DNA from: Yoonia sediminilitoris | GTDB taxonomy: Bacteria; Pseudomonadota; Alphaproteobacteria; Rhodobacterales; Rhodobacteraceae | Assembly: GCF_003058085.1 (NCBI RefSeq) | Contig: NZ_QBUD01000002.1 | Span: 434,001-498,000 of the forward strand | Length of the DNA stretch: 64,000 nucleotides | Direction: 5' to 3' | Part shown: piece after piece, positions 18,001 through 26,846 of the stretch | Layout of the letters: each line of letters begins with the position of its first letter | How positions within the stretch are numbered: position 1 is the stretch's first letter | Notes under the pieces: model-generated | Databases searched by the model: none | What the model was told of the DNA's origin: nothing | The model's input: only the letters and a program-made list of their open reading frames with translations | Made by a program: the position numbers and the translations under genes

Positions 18001-18865
18001 GGGCGGGTTGCTTTGACAACTGCACCGCCAGAATCCCGCCCGCGATGATGGCCACGCCCAGCACATCAAGGGCTGTGATGCGTTCGCTAAGCAAGACAGC
18101 CGCGATGACAACCCCGAAAAACGGGTTAAGGAAGTGAAAGGTCGAGGCCCGCACGGCCCCGATCTGGTTAACCAGCATGAACCAGACCCATGTGGCCGCA
18201 AGCCCCGGAACAAGGGTGGTGTAGGTAAAGGCCACGATCAACTGCCAGTTCCACGTGACGCTGAATTCTTCCAGTGCAAGGGCAGGGACCGACAGCACCG
18301 CACTGCCCACCAGCATCTGCAAGCCTACGATCATCAACAAATTGCCACCTGATGCAGCCCCTGACACGGCCATTGTCGCCACGGTCAGCGACAGTACGCC
18401 AATGACACACAGCACCAGCCCGAACAGATCAACCCCGCCCTGTATGCGTGCGCCCATAATCAGGATCACCCCAATCAGGCCCGCCACAAGCCCTGCAAAG
18501 CCCAGTGGCTTGACCCGGTTGCCAAGCAACATCCAGCCTGCAAGCGCCACCAGCAACGGCATGGTCGACGCGATGATTGCGGCCAGTGACGCGGGCAGCG
18601 TCTGCATCGCAACGAAATTCAAACCCAGATAAAGCGCGTTCTGGCAAATGCCGAAGATCGCGACACCTGTCCATTGCCGCCGTGACAAGCGCGCCGATTG
18701 CCCAATCGCTGCGGCGATGCCCACACCGATGAGGCCGGAAATCAGAAACCGGAAAGCAAGGGCGGTCAGCGGCGGTGCAAATTCCACGATAACCCGCGCC
18801 GACGTAAAGGCTGACGACCACATCAACGCAAAGGCAAGGCCCATGGCGATTGCTTTGATATCCAT
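17981..18865 (-). CDS. DMT-family (EamA) transporter
   Basis: The 294-residue product has ten predicted membrane spans in two EamA repeats, e.g. ALMWSSAFTSARVIVEFAPP and, in the second half, FHFLNPFFGVVIAAVLLSERI. It is a drug/metabolite-type carrier of unknown substrate in the inner membrane. The ATG at 18865 is preceded by GAGGTGAC; an earlier in-frame start at 18895 has no such site and would lie inside the HU terminator. Its 3' end overlaps the convergent channel-like gene by 20 bases. Confidence 0.88.
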   Translation of the reverse strand: MDIKAIAMGLAFALMWSSAFTSARVIVEFAPPLTALAFRFLISGLIGVGIAAAIGQSARLSRRQWTGVAIFGICQNALYLGLNFVAMQTLPASLAAIIASTMPLLVALAGWMLLGNRVKPLGFAGLVAGLIGVILIMGARIQGGVDLFGLVLCVIGVLSLTVATMAVSGAASGGNLLMIVGLQMLVGSAVLSVPALALEEFSVTWNWQLIVAFTYTTLVPGLAATWVWFMLVNQIGAVRASTFHFLNPFFGVVIAAVLLSERITALDVLGVAIIAGGILAVQLSKQPAPIASPT

Positions 18866-18875
18866 GTCACCTCGC

Positions 18876-18907
18876 AAATAAAAAGGGCCGCACAATGGCG
18901 ACCCTTT
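18876..18907 (-). terminator. Rho-independent terminator of the HU gene
   Basis: On the minus strand AAAGGG (18902-18907) pairs with CCCTTT (18882-18887), extended by GCG/CGC after one mismatch, and is followed by a T-rich run TTTTTATTT. It lies 34 bases after the HU stop and directly before the DMT transporter's ribosome-binding site, so read-through past it would feed that gene. Confidence 0.75.
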
Positions 18908-18941
18908 CTGAAACTTTACTGGGGCGCAAGACCCGACAGAC

Positions 18942-19232
18942 TTAGCTGTTCACGCTGTCTTTCAAAGCCTTGGCGATTGTCATTTTGACGGCCTTGTCAG
19001 CTTCTTTCTTGATCTGCTCGTTGGTGGCAGGGTTGCGCACCATGCGCTCTGGGCGTTCGCGGCAGTAGATCTTGCCGATACCGGGCAGCGTAACGGCACC
19101 GCCGCCGGAGACCTCACGGGTGATGATAGCTGTTACAGCATCCAGTGCAGAACCTGCTGCTTTCTTGTCCATGCCTGTTTCGTCGGCAAGTGCAGCTACC
19201 AGCTGCGCCTTTGTCATTGGTTTTGTCGCCAT
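18942..19232 (-). CDS. HU-family DNA-binding protein
   Basis: The 96-residue product is a histone-like HU/IHF-family protein. It has the N-terminal dimerisation helices (MTKAQLVAALADETGMDKKA) and a DNA-binding arm region GIGKIYCRERPERMVRNPAT in place of the usual GxFxxxxRxARxGRNPxTG. The arm is less canonical than E. coli HU, so it may be a paralogue. The ATG at 19232 follows GGGAGA at suitable spacing; the longer upstream frame would run through the promoter. It is monocistronic, with its own promoter and terminator. Confidence 0.92.
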   Translation of the reverse strand: MATKPMTKAQLVAALADETGMDKKAAGSALDAVTAIITREVSGGGAVTLPGIGKIYCRERPERMVRNPATNEQIKKEADKAVKMTIAKALKDSVNS

Positions 19233-19280
19233 TTTACTGGTCTCCCTCGTTCGCCCAGCAGTTGGGCCTATTGCCCGCAC

Positions 19281-19309
19281 ATATAACGGGATGTTGTGGC
19301 ACACCACAA
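19281..19309 (-). promoter_or_regulatory. Sigma-70-type promoter of the HU gene
   Basis: On the minus strand TTGTGG (19304-19309) and TTATAT (19281-19286) are separated by exactly 17 bases. The predicted transcription start is about 40 bases upstream of the HU ATG. Confidence 0.55.
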
Positions 19310-19310
19310 C
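19293..19310. promoter_or_regulatory. Inverted repeat over the HU promoter -35 region
   Basis: GTTGTGG, four bases (CACA), then CCACAAC: a perfect 7-base inverted repeat that covers the -35 hexamer of the HU promoter. It has the form of an operator; I cannot assign the regulator. Confidence 0.45.
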
Positions 19311-19365
19311 GATTAGTATGTCATTTCAAGTGAAAATAACGCTGTTTTGGGTGTTTTTTGCCGTT

Positions 19366-20847
19366 TTACAGGAAAGCTGTCTCTTCAAAGCTACGCAATT
19401 TACGGCTGTGGATGCGTTCAAGCGGCATATCACGCAATCCTTCCATCGCTCTTATACCGATCATCAGGTGCGCCGCCACCTGTGTTTTATAGAATTCAGT
19501 TGCCATTCCGGGCAATTTCAGCTCCCCGTGCAGGGGCTTGTCGCTGACGCAAAGTAGGGTCCCATAGGGCACGCGGAACCGATAACCGTTGGCTGCGATC
19601 GTAGCACTTTCCATATCCAAGGCGATGGCCCGAGATTGCGACAGCCGTTGCACCGGCCCTTCATGTTCGCGCAGTTCCCAGTTGCGGTTATCGATTGTGG
19701 CCACGGTGCCTGTGCGCATGATCCGCTTCAGCTCGTAGCCTTCCAGCTTGGTCACATCGGCCAGCGCATTCTCCAGCGCGATCTGGATTTCAGCAAGCGC
19801 CGGGATCGGTATCCAGACGGGCAAGTCATCATCCAGCACGTGATCTTCGCGCAGGTAAGCGTGCGCCAGCACGAAATCACCCAGCCGTTGCGAATTGCGC
19901 AGGCCGGCACAGTGCCCCACCATCAGCCATGCATGGGGGCGCAGCACGGCGATATGATCGGTTGCTGTTTTCGCATTGGACGGACCGACACCGATATTGA
20001 CCAGCGTGACTCCGCCGCCGCCTGCGCGCTTGAGGTGATAGGTCGGCATCTGCGGCAGTTTGGCAGGCGCTTCAATGACTGTGTCCGCATCGGTAATCTC
20101 GACATTGCCGGTACTGACAAAGCTGGTGTAGCCGCTGTCAGGATCAGCCAGCATCTTGCGCGCGTAGGCTTCGAACTCTTCCACATAGAACTGGTAGTTG
20201 GTGAACAGCACATGGTTCTGGAAATGCTCGGCTGCAGTCGCGGTATAGTGCTGCAAGCGCGCCAGTGAATAATCGACCCGTTGGGCCGTAAAAGGTGCCA
20301 GTGGTCGGGCACCATCGGGGAAGGTAAAGCCGGTGCCGTTCACAATGTCATCATGTGTCGTGCTCAGGTCGGGCACGTCAAAATTGTCGCGCAGGTTGAA
20401 ATCCATGGCCCCGTCATGCGGGATCGTCAGGTCCGGATCGTTGGAAGCCGCAAAATGCACTGGAATTGCCGTACCCGACGCCCCGATGACCACGGGCACG
20501 CCATGGCTTTTGATCAGCAGGCCAATCTGCTGTTCAAGGTAAGATGCAAACAGATCAGGGCGGGTGACGGTCGTGGCATAGACCCCCGGCTCTGCCACAT
20601 GGCCAAACGACAGGCGCGTGTCAGTCTTGGCATAGGTCGTCGTGGTCAGCCGGATTTCAGGATAGAAAGCGCGTACCCGTGTTTCCGGCTGGCCGTTGGC
20701 CAAAGCATCGGTGAAATTGGACGACAGAAACCGGACCCCTGCGTCGTAAATTTCTCTCAGACGCGCGACGGCTTTCGCCGGGTCGTCAAAGGCCTCGGGG
20801 CGGGGAATGTCAGGTGTACGGATTTCAACTGTCTGCGCCATGTTCAT
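19366..20847 (-). CDS. amn: AMP nucleosidase
   Basis: AMP nucleosidase splits AMP into adenine and ribose 5-phosphate. The 493-residue length and segments such as GVPVVIGASGTAIPVHFA, HDDIVNGTG, VGPSNAKTATDH and LRPHAWLMVGHCAGLRNSQ followed by RLGDFVLAHAY fit the family; the last three belong to the nucleoside-phosphorylase-like catalytic domain. The ATG at 20847 follows GGAGAA and shares its first base with the adenine deaminase stop (TAATG), so the two are translationally coupled. Adenine made here is the substrate of the upstream gene's product. Confidence 0.93.
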   Translation of the reverse strand: MNMAQTVEIRTPDIPRPEAFDDPAKAVARLREIYDAGVRFLSSNFTDALANGQPETRVRAFYPEIRLTTTTYAKTDTRLSFGHVAEPGVYATTVTRPDLFASYLEQQIGLLIKSHGVPVVIGASGTAIPVHFAASNDPDLTIPHDGAMDFNLRDNFDVPDLSTTHDDIVNGTGFTFPDGARPLAPFTAQRVDYSLARLQHYTATAAEHFQNHVLFTNYQFYVEEFEAYARKMLADPDSGYTSFVSTGNVEITDADTVIEAPAKLPQMPTYHLKRAGGGGVTLVNIGVGPSNAKTATDHIAVLRPHAWLMVGHCAGLRNSQRLGDFVLAHAYLREDHVLDDDLPVWIPIPALAEIQIALENALADVTKLEGYELKRIMRTGTVATIDNRNWELREHEGPVQRLSQSRAIALDMESATIAANGYRFRVPYGTLLCVSDKPLHGELKLPGMATEFYKTQVAAHLMIGIRAMEGLRDMPLERIHSRKLRSFEETAFL

Positions 20848-22640
20848 TATTCTTCTCCAAACAGGTCGGTAATTTCAAATTTCGTCACATCGACCAAGCC
20901 AAGATCAGAGATGCGCAACGCTGGTATGACAACCAGCGCAAGCAGCGAATGCTGCATGTAGGCGTTGTTGAGCGTGCAGCCGCAAGCCGCCATCGCCGCA
21001 ACCATCTGGTCAGCTTTTGCCGCAACCTCGGCCGCAGGTCTGTCCGACATCAGTCCGGCGATGGGCAATTCCACCAGCGCCAGTTCGGCCCCGTCTTTCC
21101 AGACGGTGACGCCACCGCCGACCTCGCCCAATCTGTTCGCTGCCTTGGCCATCAATGCCCGGTCGGTGCCTACGACGATCATATGATGGCTGTCGTGCGC
21201 AACAGTCGATGCAATCGCCATCTGCCCCGTGTAGCCAAAGCCGGATACAAAACCGTTCGTCACATGCCCCGTCGCCCTGTGTCGTTCGACTAGCGCGATC
21301 TGATAGGTGTCGTCCTGCCCCTCGACCAATCCGTCAACAACAGGCAATTCAGCCAGCAACGCTTGCGTCGGGGCCTGATTTTCAACCACGCCAATCACCT
21401 TGGCTGTGACTGAATTTGCGCCCTCAGGGGCGGTGATCCCAAAATCGGCTTCGGCGAGGGTTTTGCCCATGCGCACGGTCTGGCGCGCATCGGCAGGCCA
21501 GTCGTAATGCGGGCAATCCACAGTTATCTTGCCATTCTCGGCGACAGTCTGTCCGCGCGCAATCACTTGCTCAATCGGCAAGGTCCGCAGGTCCGACGTC
21601 AGGATTACATCAGCCCGCCGCCCCGGCGCGATTGACCCCAATTCGCGCTCCAGCCCGAAATGCGTGGCGGTGTTGATCGTGGCCATTTGCAAAGCAATCA
21701 ATGGTTCACAGCCGCAGTCAATCGCATGACGCACAACACGGTTCATATGGCCGTCGTTGACCAGCGTGCCGGAATGGCAATCATCGGTGCAAAGGATAAA
21801 GTTGCGCGGATCAAGCCCCTTTTTCGTCACGGCGGTAATCTGGCTTTCCACATCATACCACGCAGACCCGAGCCGCATCATCGACTTCATCCCGTTGCGC
21901 ACGCGGGCAAGCGCATCCGCCTCAGCCGTGCCTTCGTGATCGTCCGCAGCACCACCCGCAACATAGGCGCTGAACGGCAGCCCCTTGTCGGGGGATGCAT
22001 AATGCCCGCCGACCGTCTTGCCCGCGTTCATCGTCGCCGCCATTTCAGCCAGCATCTGGGGGTCGCCATTGATGACACCGGGAAAGTTCATCATCTCGCC
22101 GAGGCCAATAATCCCGGGCCATGCCATCGCTTCGGCCACATCTTCGGCGGAAATCTCGAACCCAGTCGTTTCCAGTCCGGGGGCAGAGGGCGCGCAGGAG
22201 GGCATTTGCGTATAGATGTTGATGGGCTGCATCAGTGCCTCGTCGTGCATCATGCGCACCCCGCGCAGGCCGAGCACATTGGCAATTTCATGCGGATCGG
22301 TGAACATGGTCGTCGTGCCATGCGGAATGACCGCAGCGGCAAATTCAGCCGGTGTCAGCATGCCGGATTCAATATGCATATGACCGTCGCACAGGCCAGG
22401 GATCAGATAGCGGCCATCCGTATCAATCACCTGCGTATCAGGGCCAATGCAATGCGACGCATCCGGCCCGATGAAAGCGAAACGCCCGTCAGCGATAGCC
22501 ACATCCCACTCAAGCACTTCGCGCGACTGCACATTCACCAGCCTGCCGCCACGAATGACCAGATCAGCATGTTCGCGACCTGCCGCAACGGCAACCAGAC
22601 GGGGGGCCGACTCGGCCCATGATTTAATGAGATTTTCCAT
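20847..22640 (-). CDS. ade: Adenine deaminase
   Basis: Adenine deaminase converts adenine to hypoxanthine and ammonia. This 597-residue amidohydrolase has the metal-binding PGLCDGHMHIESGMLTP motif at ~85-102, then GTTTMFTDPHEIANVLG, and a C-terminal adenine-deaminase domain. The preferred start is ATG 22640 (MENLIKSW); an in-frame start at 22655 adds five residues. It is the first gene of a two-gene operon with amn, forming an AMP to adenine to hypoxanthine salvage route. Confidence 0.93.
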   Translation of the reverse strand: MENLIKSWAESAPRLVAVAAGREHADLVIRGGRLVNVQSREVLEWDVAIADGRFAFIGPDASHCIGPDTQVIDTDGRYLIPGLCDGHMHIESGMLTPAEFAAAVIPHGTTTMFTDPHEIANVLGLRGVRMMHDEALMQPINIYTQMPSCAPSAPGLETTGFEISAEDVAEAMAWPGIIGLGEMMNFPGVINGDPQMLAEMAATMNAGKTVGGHYASPDKGLPFSAYVAGGAADDHEGTAEADALARVRNGMKSMMRLGSAWYDVESQITAVTKKGLDPRNFILCTDDCHSGTLVNDGHMNRVVRHAIDCGCEPLIALQMATINTATHFGLERELGSIAPGRRADVILTSDLRTLPIEQVIARGQTVAENGKITVDCPHYDWPADARQTVRMGKTLAEADFGITAPEGANSVTAKVIGVVENQAPTQALLAELPVVDGLVEGQDDTYQIALVERHRATGHVTNGFVSGFGYTGQMAIASTVAHDSHHMIVVGTDRALMAKAANRLGEVGGGVTVWKDGAELALVELPIAGLMSDRPAAEVAAKADQMVAAMAACGCTLNNAYMQHSLLALVVIPALRISDLGLVDVTKFEITDLFGEE

Positions 22641-22793
22641 CCCCAATGGTTTCACTGATTTTTGGCAGGTTCAAGGGGGAAGGCACAAACTGCAATTCTT
22701 GCTTGGGTGACTGTGATGCGGACGAAGCTGCCTATGACCACGCGCATTCCAGTGCTAGACTTCTCAACAAATCACAATCGGGACAGGCTCAAT

Positions 22794-23594
22794 ATGAACG
22801 AAGTATTCGGATCGCCGGATCAAAAACGGATGCAGATAAAAGGGGAGCACCTGGCCCGGTTGCTTTCCAACGATCCGCGATATTGTTCACATGGCCGAGG
22901 AGTTCAGGTCATCGACTACGGCCCCCAAACTGCCGATCTTGTCGAGTCCCTTGTGCGATTGATTGGTGCAAGCGGATGCGAGATGGTTCCGAAAGATATC
23001 TCCGAAGATTTCCGGAGAGAGTTGGAGGATCGTGGCCTCCGGACGGATGTGGTCGGGCACTTCATAGGCGACCTCAATGCGATCGACATGGCGCGAACGG
23101 CGCTGGCAACCAGACCGCTTCCCGAGGATCTGTCAGTCAGTATCATCGACTCGCAATCCTCGGGTGAACTGGTGCAGGCATTCGCTGAAGTATCCATGCC
23201 CCACGGGGTCTTGCCCCCAATCGGGCCGGTAATGCGAGGAATCAGCCGGCCCGGCTTCGGTATGGTTGCGATGGACAGCAACGGCCGCCCCGTCGCTACG
23301 GCTGGCGCCGTAAAAAGCCGACATCCCGATCATCCGATGGCGGATATGGTGCAATGGGGACAACTCGCAACGGTGCCGGACCGTCAGGGTCAGGGTGTTG
23401 CCCGAGCGCTGGGGGCGCTCGCTATCCTGGAGGCCGCCAGCCGACTCGGTGCGCGGCGTTTTCGGACCGGTATCAATCCCAGCAACACCGCCTCTGCCCG
23501 CCTATGCACGTCGCTCGGGGTGCGAGACAGCGACTACGTGATCGTGGCTGCCCTAGACCCGGATTCCTTTTCTGATGACCGTCTAACGAAATAA
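22794..23594 (+). CDS. GNAT-family N-acetyltransferase
   Basis: The C-terminal half is a GNAT fold, shown by the acetyl-CoA loop QLATVPDRQGQGVARALG at ~183-200 and SNTASARLCTSLG at the end. The N-terminal ~120 residues have no family I can name. The frame stays open from 22662; I chose ATG 22794 (MNEVFGSP) because GGGACAGG precedes it, but ATG 22716 and 22734 are possible. It lies divergent from ade. The substrate is unknown. Confidence 0.75.
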   Translation: MNEVFGSPDQKRMQIKGEHLARLLSNDPRYCSHGRGVQVIDYGPQTADLVESLVRLIGASGCEMVPKDISEDFRRELEDRGLRTDVVGHFIGDLNAIDMARTALATRPLPEDLSVSIIDSQSSGELVQAFAEVSMPHGVLPPIGPVMRGISRPGFGMVAMDSNGRPVATAGAVKSRHPDHPMADMVQWGQLATVPDRQGQGVARALGALAILEAASRLGARRFRTGINPSNTASARLCTSLGVRDSDYVIVAALDPDSFSDDRLTK

Positions 23595-23660
23595 CTGCCC
23601 TCAAGCATTCCACAGAAAGAAAACGTTCGGCGCTTTAGGCTTAAACCAGCTGTTGGGCGC

Positions 23661-24140
23661 TTACATATTCGCCAGATCCAGCGGTTTTTCATCGGGGTTC
23701 AGCTTTAGCATCGACAGGTTCAATGCGGCCGCCACTGTGACCCACGCCAGATAGGGAACAAAGGCCAGACCGGCCCATGTGTCTAACTGCCAATGGGTGA
23801 TTGTTGCGCCAAGCACCGCGCACCACAGGCATATCATCACAGGGATCGACGCGCGCAGGTGACGCAACCCGAAGAACACAGGGGTCCAAAGCGCATTCAA
23901 CGCAATCTGAATGGCCCAGAACGCCATTGCATAGGCGCTGCCTTCCAAACCGGCGACCCGCGCCCCTGCAAATGCGATCAGCAGGTAAATCGACGTCCAC
24001 GCCACCGGAAACAACCAGTTGGGCGGCACCCAGGACGGTTTGTTCAAGCCCTTGTACCATTCGCCAGTCGGAAACAGCGCGCCAGTTGCCCCTGCCGCAA
24101 AGGTTGCGGCGAGAAAAAGAAGGAAAAGCATGATATCCAT
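23661..24140 (-). CDS. tspO: TspO/CrtK tryptophan-rich sensory protein
   Basis: The 159-residue product has five membrane spans and the family's aromatic signature (GEWYKGLNKPSWVPPNWLFPVAW). In Rhodobacter, TspO is an outer-membrane tetrapyrrole/oxygen-responsive modulator of photosynthesis gene expression. It follows crtB by 32 bases on the same strand, its usual place beside carotenoid genes, and probably belongs to the crtI-crtB-tspO operon. Confidence 0.93.
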   Translation of the reverse strand: MDIMLFLLFLAATFAAGATGALFPTGEWYKGLNKPSWVPPNWLFPVAWTSIYLLIAFAGARVAGLEGSAYAMAFWAIQIALNALWTPVFFGLRHLRASIPVMICLWCAVLGATITHWQLDTWAGLAFVPYLAWVTVAAALNLSMLKLNPDEKPLDLANM

Positions 24141-24172
24141 CGTGGGGCCCTTTCAAGGTGACCCGTTTGTAA

Positions 24173-25195
24173 CTAGGCCAGTGGACGGTCGCTGCCAAGG
24201 CCTGCGTCACGGGCCTTGAGGTCAGCCAGCACTTCAAGCACCGCCAACGACCGCCCCCGCGCTGCTGTCTTGCGACCGGCTGCATCAACCAGAAACGCAA
24301 CTTCATCCAGAGGTTTGGCATAGACAATGGGCGATTTGGGCATGATCACCGACCCCACCGCCCGTGCGCCCGATTGGGCAACCCACCCCAGCTTTTGCGC
24401 TGTCGAAGTGTGGGCGCGCATCGAAATACTGTCATGCCCGTTGCGCCGGATTTGCGTACCGATGCCCGCATAGATCAGCCGCGCCGCCCAGATGCCCGTG
24501 CGGGCCTGTAGCGGCAGCACGTTGATCCCCGCTTCTGACCTGAGATAAAGCCTTTGCGCTTCCGCCAGCAGGCGCCGGACCATCCGGCGCACCTCATTCG
24601 TTGGCAGTGGTTCACGCACAAAATTTGCAGGGTCCATACCCGCGTCTGCCAGCCAGTCAAGCGGCAGATAGATCCGCCCCATCCGCGCGTCCTCGCCCAC
24701 GTCGCGCGCGATGTTGGTCAGTTGCATCGCAACGCCAAGATCACAGGCGCGGGCAAGCGCATCGGGATCGCGTACGCGCATCAACACGCACATCATGGCA
24801 CCCACGGCGGCCGCAACGCGGGCGGAATAATCGCGTACACCGCTCAGCGTGTCATAGCGATATTCGGCGGCATCCCATGCAAGCCCCTCCAACAAAGCCT
24901 CTGGCAGGGCGCGGGGCATGTCAAATTCTTCAATGATCGCGGCAAAGGCCCGGTCTTCCGGCGCGTTGCGCGGTTTGCCCGCATAGGCCAGATCAAGCCT
25001 GTCTTGCAGGCGCAACACCGCGCCCGTCTGGTAATCGCCTTCATCTACTTCGTCATCGGCCAAGCGGCAAAAGGCATAAAGCGCCAGTGCGGGGTCGCGC
25101 ACCTTGCCCGGCAGTAGTTTCGATGCCGCGTGAAACGACAGGGACCCATGGCGGATCGCTTCTCGGCAATGTTCAAGATCATCGGGTCTGATCAT
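24173..25195 (-). CDS. crtB: Phytoene synthase
   Basis: CrtB condenses two geranylgeranyl diphosphates to phytoene. The 340-residue protein has both Asp-rich metal-binding motifs, ADDEVDEG (~46-53) and DVGEDARMGRIYLP (~167-180), and the family segment MQLTNIARD. Its ATG overlaps the crtI stop (25192-25195, ATGA). crtE, which would supply its substrate, is not in the window. Confidence 0.95.
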   Translation of the reverse strand: MIRPDDLEHCREAIRHGSLSFHAASKLLPGKVRDPALALYAFCRLADDEVDEGDYQTGAVLRLQDRLDLAYAGKPRNAPEDRAFAAIIEEFDMPRALPEALLEGLAWDAAEYRYDTLSGVRDYSARVAAAVGAMMCVLMRVRDPDALARACDLGVAMQLTNIARDVGEDARMGRIYLPLDWLADAGMDPANFVREPLPTNEVRRMVRRLLAEAQRLYLRSEAGINVLPLQARTGIWAARLIYAGIGTQIRRNGHDSISMRAHTSTAQKLGWVAQSGARAVGSVIMPKSPIVYAKPLDEVAFLVDAAGRKTAARGRSLAVLEVLADLKARDAGLGSDRPLA

Positions 25196-26721
25196 TCGGC
25201 AGCAACCTTCATTTCGGGGCGCACAGGGGCGTCGGGCACGAGTTTGCCCAGCACCTCTGCACTGGAAATCACACCCGGCACGCCCGCGCCCGGATGGGTC
25301 CCCGCGCCCACCAGATATAGGCCGTCAGCCTCTTCACTGATGTTATGGGGTCGAAACCATGCGGATTGCAGGATACGCGGTTCAATCGAAAAGCCAGACC
25401 CGTTGGGCGACAGGTAGCGGTCGCGGAAATCCTCCGGGGTCAGGATCATCTCGGTGCTGATATGGTCGGCAAAACCGGGCAGGTATTTTTCAACTTCGGC
25501 CTGCACCTTGGCCTTGTATGCAGCGGCTTGCCTGCCCCAATCAACCGGATCGTCAAATCCCAGATGCGGCACGGGTGACAACACATAGAAAGTATCATCA
25601 CCAGCAGGGGCCACGCTGGGGTCGGTCCTGGACGGGCGATGGATATAAAGGCTCATGTCATCAGCCAGCTTGCCCTTGATGAAAATGTCATGCAGCAACC
25701 CTTCGTAGCGGGGCGCGTTGGTGATGGTGTGATGCCCGACATCAGGCCACTTCAGCGCGGTGCCTTTGGTGCCAAAATACCAGACGAACAAACCCATCGA
25801 CCAACGGCGTGATGTCAGCTTCCTGTCGGTCCAACGTTTGCGCGATTTGTTCCGTAGAAGGTGGCGATAGGTATGGCCCGCATCGGCATTGCTGACGACC
25901 AACGGTGCATTCAGCACCTCATCATTTGCCAGACGGACGCCTTTGGCGGCGTTCCTGTCGACCAGAATCTCGTCCACATCGACGCCCAGACGCACTTGCC
26001 CGCCTTGCGACCGGATCACCTTGACCATCGCATCGGCAATCGCCTGCACGCCACCCATGGCGTAATGCACGCCAAATTCCTTTTCCAGATAGGCCACCAG
26101 CGCATACATGGATGTGACATGCATCGGATCGCCACCGATAAAGAGCGGGTGAAATGACAGGGCCATGCGCAGTCTGGCATCCTTCACCCGCGCCTTGGCC
26201 AACCCCAGAATGGACCGATCCGCGCGCAGCAGTGCAAAGGTGGGCAAGACCTTGATCGTCTCCCACAGCTTGTGCATCGGCTTGGCGACCATTCCTTCGA
26301 ACCCGACCTTGTAGCAACGCTCGCTGTCGCGCAGGAATTTCTTGTAACCCTTCACGTCACGCGGGCTCAGCCGCGCGACCTCTGCCAGCATGGCATCAGT
26401 GTCCTGACGGGCGGTAAAGGTTGACCCGTCCTGCCAGCGAACTTCGTAGAACGGGTCCATCGGGCGCAGGTCCACATCCTTGTGAAAGTCGCGCCCGCAA
26501 GCCGCCCAAAGTTGTTCATACACCTGCGGAACCGTGATGATTGTCGGCCCCAGATCGAATCGGTGCCCGTCCTGTGTGATCGACGACCCGCGCCCACCGG
26601 GCTGTTCCAAGCGATCTAGCACGGTGACGGCATAGCCCTTGGCGCCAAGGCGCATCGCGGCAGAAAGGCCGCCAAGGCCCGCGCCAATCACGATGGCTGC
26701 GTTTTGATCCTGTTCAATCAT
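25192..26721 (-). CDS. crtI: Phytoene desaturase
   Basis: CrtI desaturates phytoene to neurosporene or lycopene with FAD. The 509-residue protein has the dinucleotide-binding motif IVIGAGLGGLSAAMRL at the N-terminus and the C-terminal family signature GLYLVGAGTHPGAGVPGV. Its start is separated from crtA by a 125-base divergent promoter region with two PpsR sites, so it is predicted to be repressed aerobically or in light. It is translationally coupled to crtB. Confidence 0.96.
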   Translation of the reverse strand: MIEQDQNAAIVIGAGLGGLSAAMRLGAKGYAVTVLDRLEQPGGRGSSITQDGHRFDLGPTIITVPQVYEQLWAACGRDFHKDVDLRPMDPFYEVRWQDGSTFTARQDTDAMLAEVARLSPRDVKGYKKFLRDSERCYKVGFEGMVAKPMHKLWETIKVLPTFALLRADRSILGLAKARVKDARLRMALSFHPLFIGGDPMHVTSMYALVAYLEKEFGVHYAMGGVQAIADAMVKVIRSQGGQVRLGVDVDEILVDRNAAKGVRLANDEVLNAPLVVSNADAGHTYRHLLRNKSRKRWTDRKLTSRRWSMGLFVWYFGTKGTALKWPDVGHHTITNAPRYEGLLHDIFIKGKLADDMSLYIHRPSRTDPSVAPAGDDTFYVLSPVPHLGFDDPVDWGRQAAAYKAKVQAEVEKYLPGFADHISTEMILTPEDFRDRYLSPNGSGFSIEPRILQSAWFRPHNISEEADGLYLVGAGTHPGAGVPGVISSAEVLGKLVPDAPVRPEMKVAAE

Positions 26722-26737
26722 GCCTTAACACTAGTTG

Positions 26738-26755
26738 TGTAAACTCAGGTTGACA
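26738..26755. promoter_or_regulatory. PpsR/CrtJ binding site, crtI side
   Basis: TGTAAACTCAGGTTGACA is an exact TGT-N12-ACA palindrome, the PpsR/CrtJ consensus. It sits 16 bases upstream of the crtI ATG. The TTGACA within it resembles a -35 hexamer. Confidence 0.85.
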
Positions 26756-26825
26756 ATTATTTTCGAAATGGTGCGACTGATTATCACAATAGGCACTTGA
26801 TCTACTTCCCAAACGCCATTCCGTG

Positions 26826-26843
26826 TGTAAGGATAAGTTGACA
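26826..26843. promoter_or_regulatory. PpsR/CrtJ binding site, crtA side
   Basis: TGTAAGGATAAGTTGACA is an exact TGT-N12-ACA site ending 3 bases before the crtA ATG. Its centre is 88 bases from the crtI-side site; paired sites permit cooperative binding by CrtJ/PpsR. Confidence 0.85.
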
Positions 26844-26846
26844 GTT

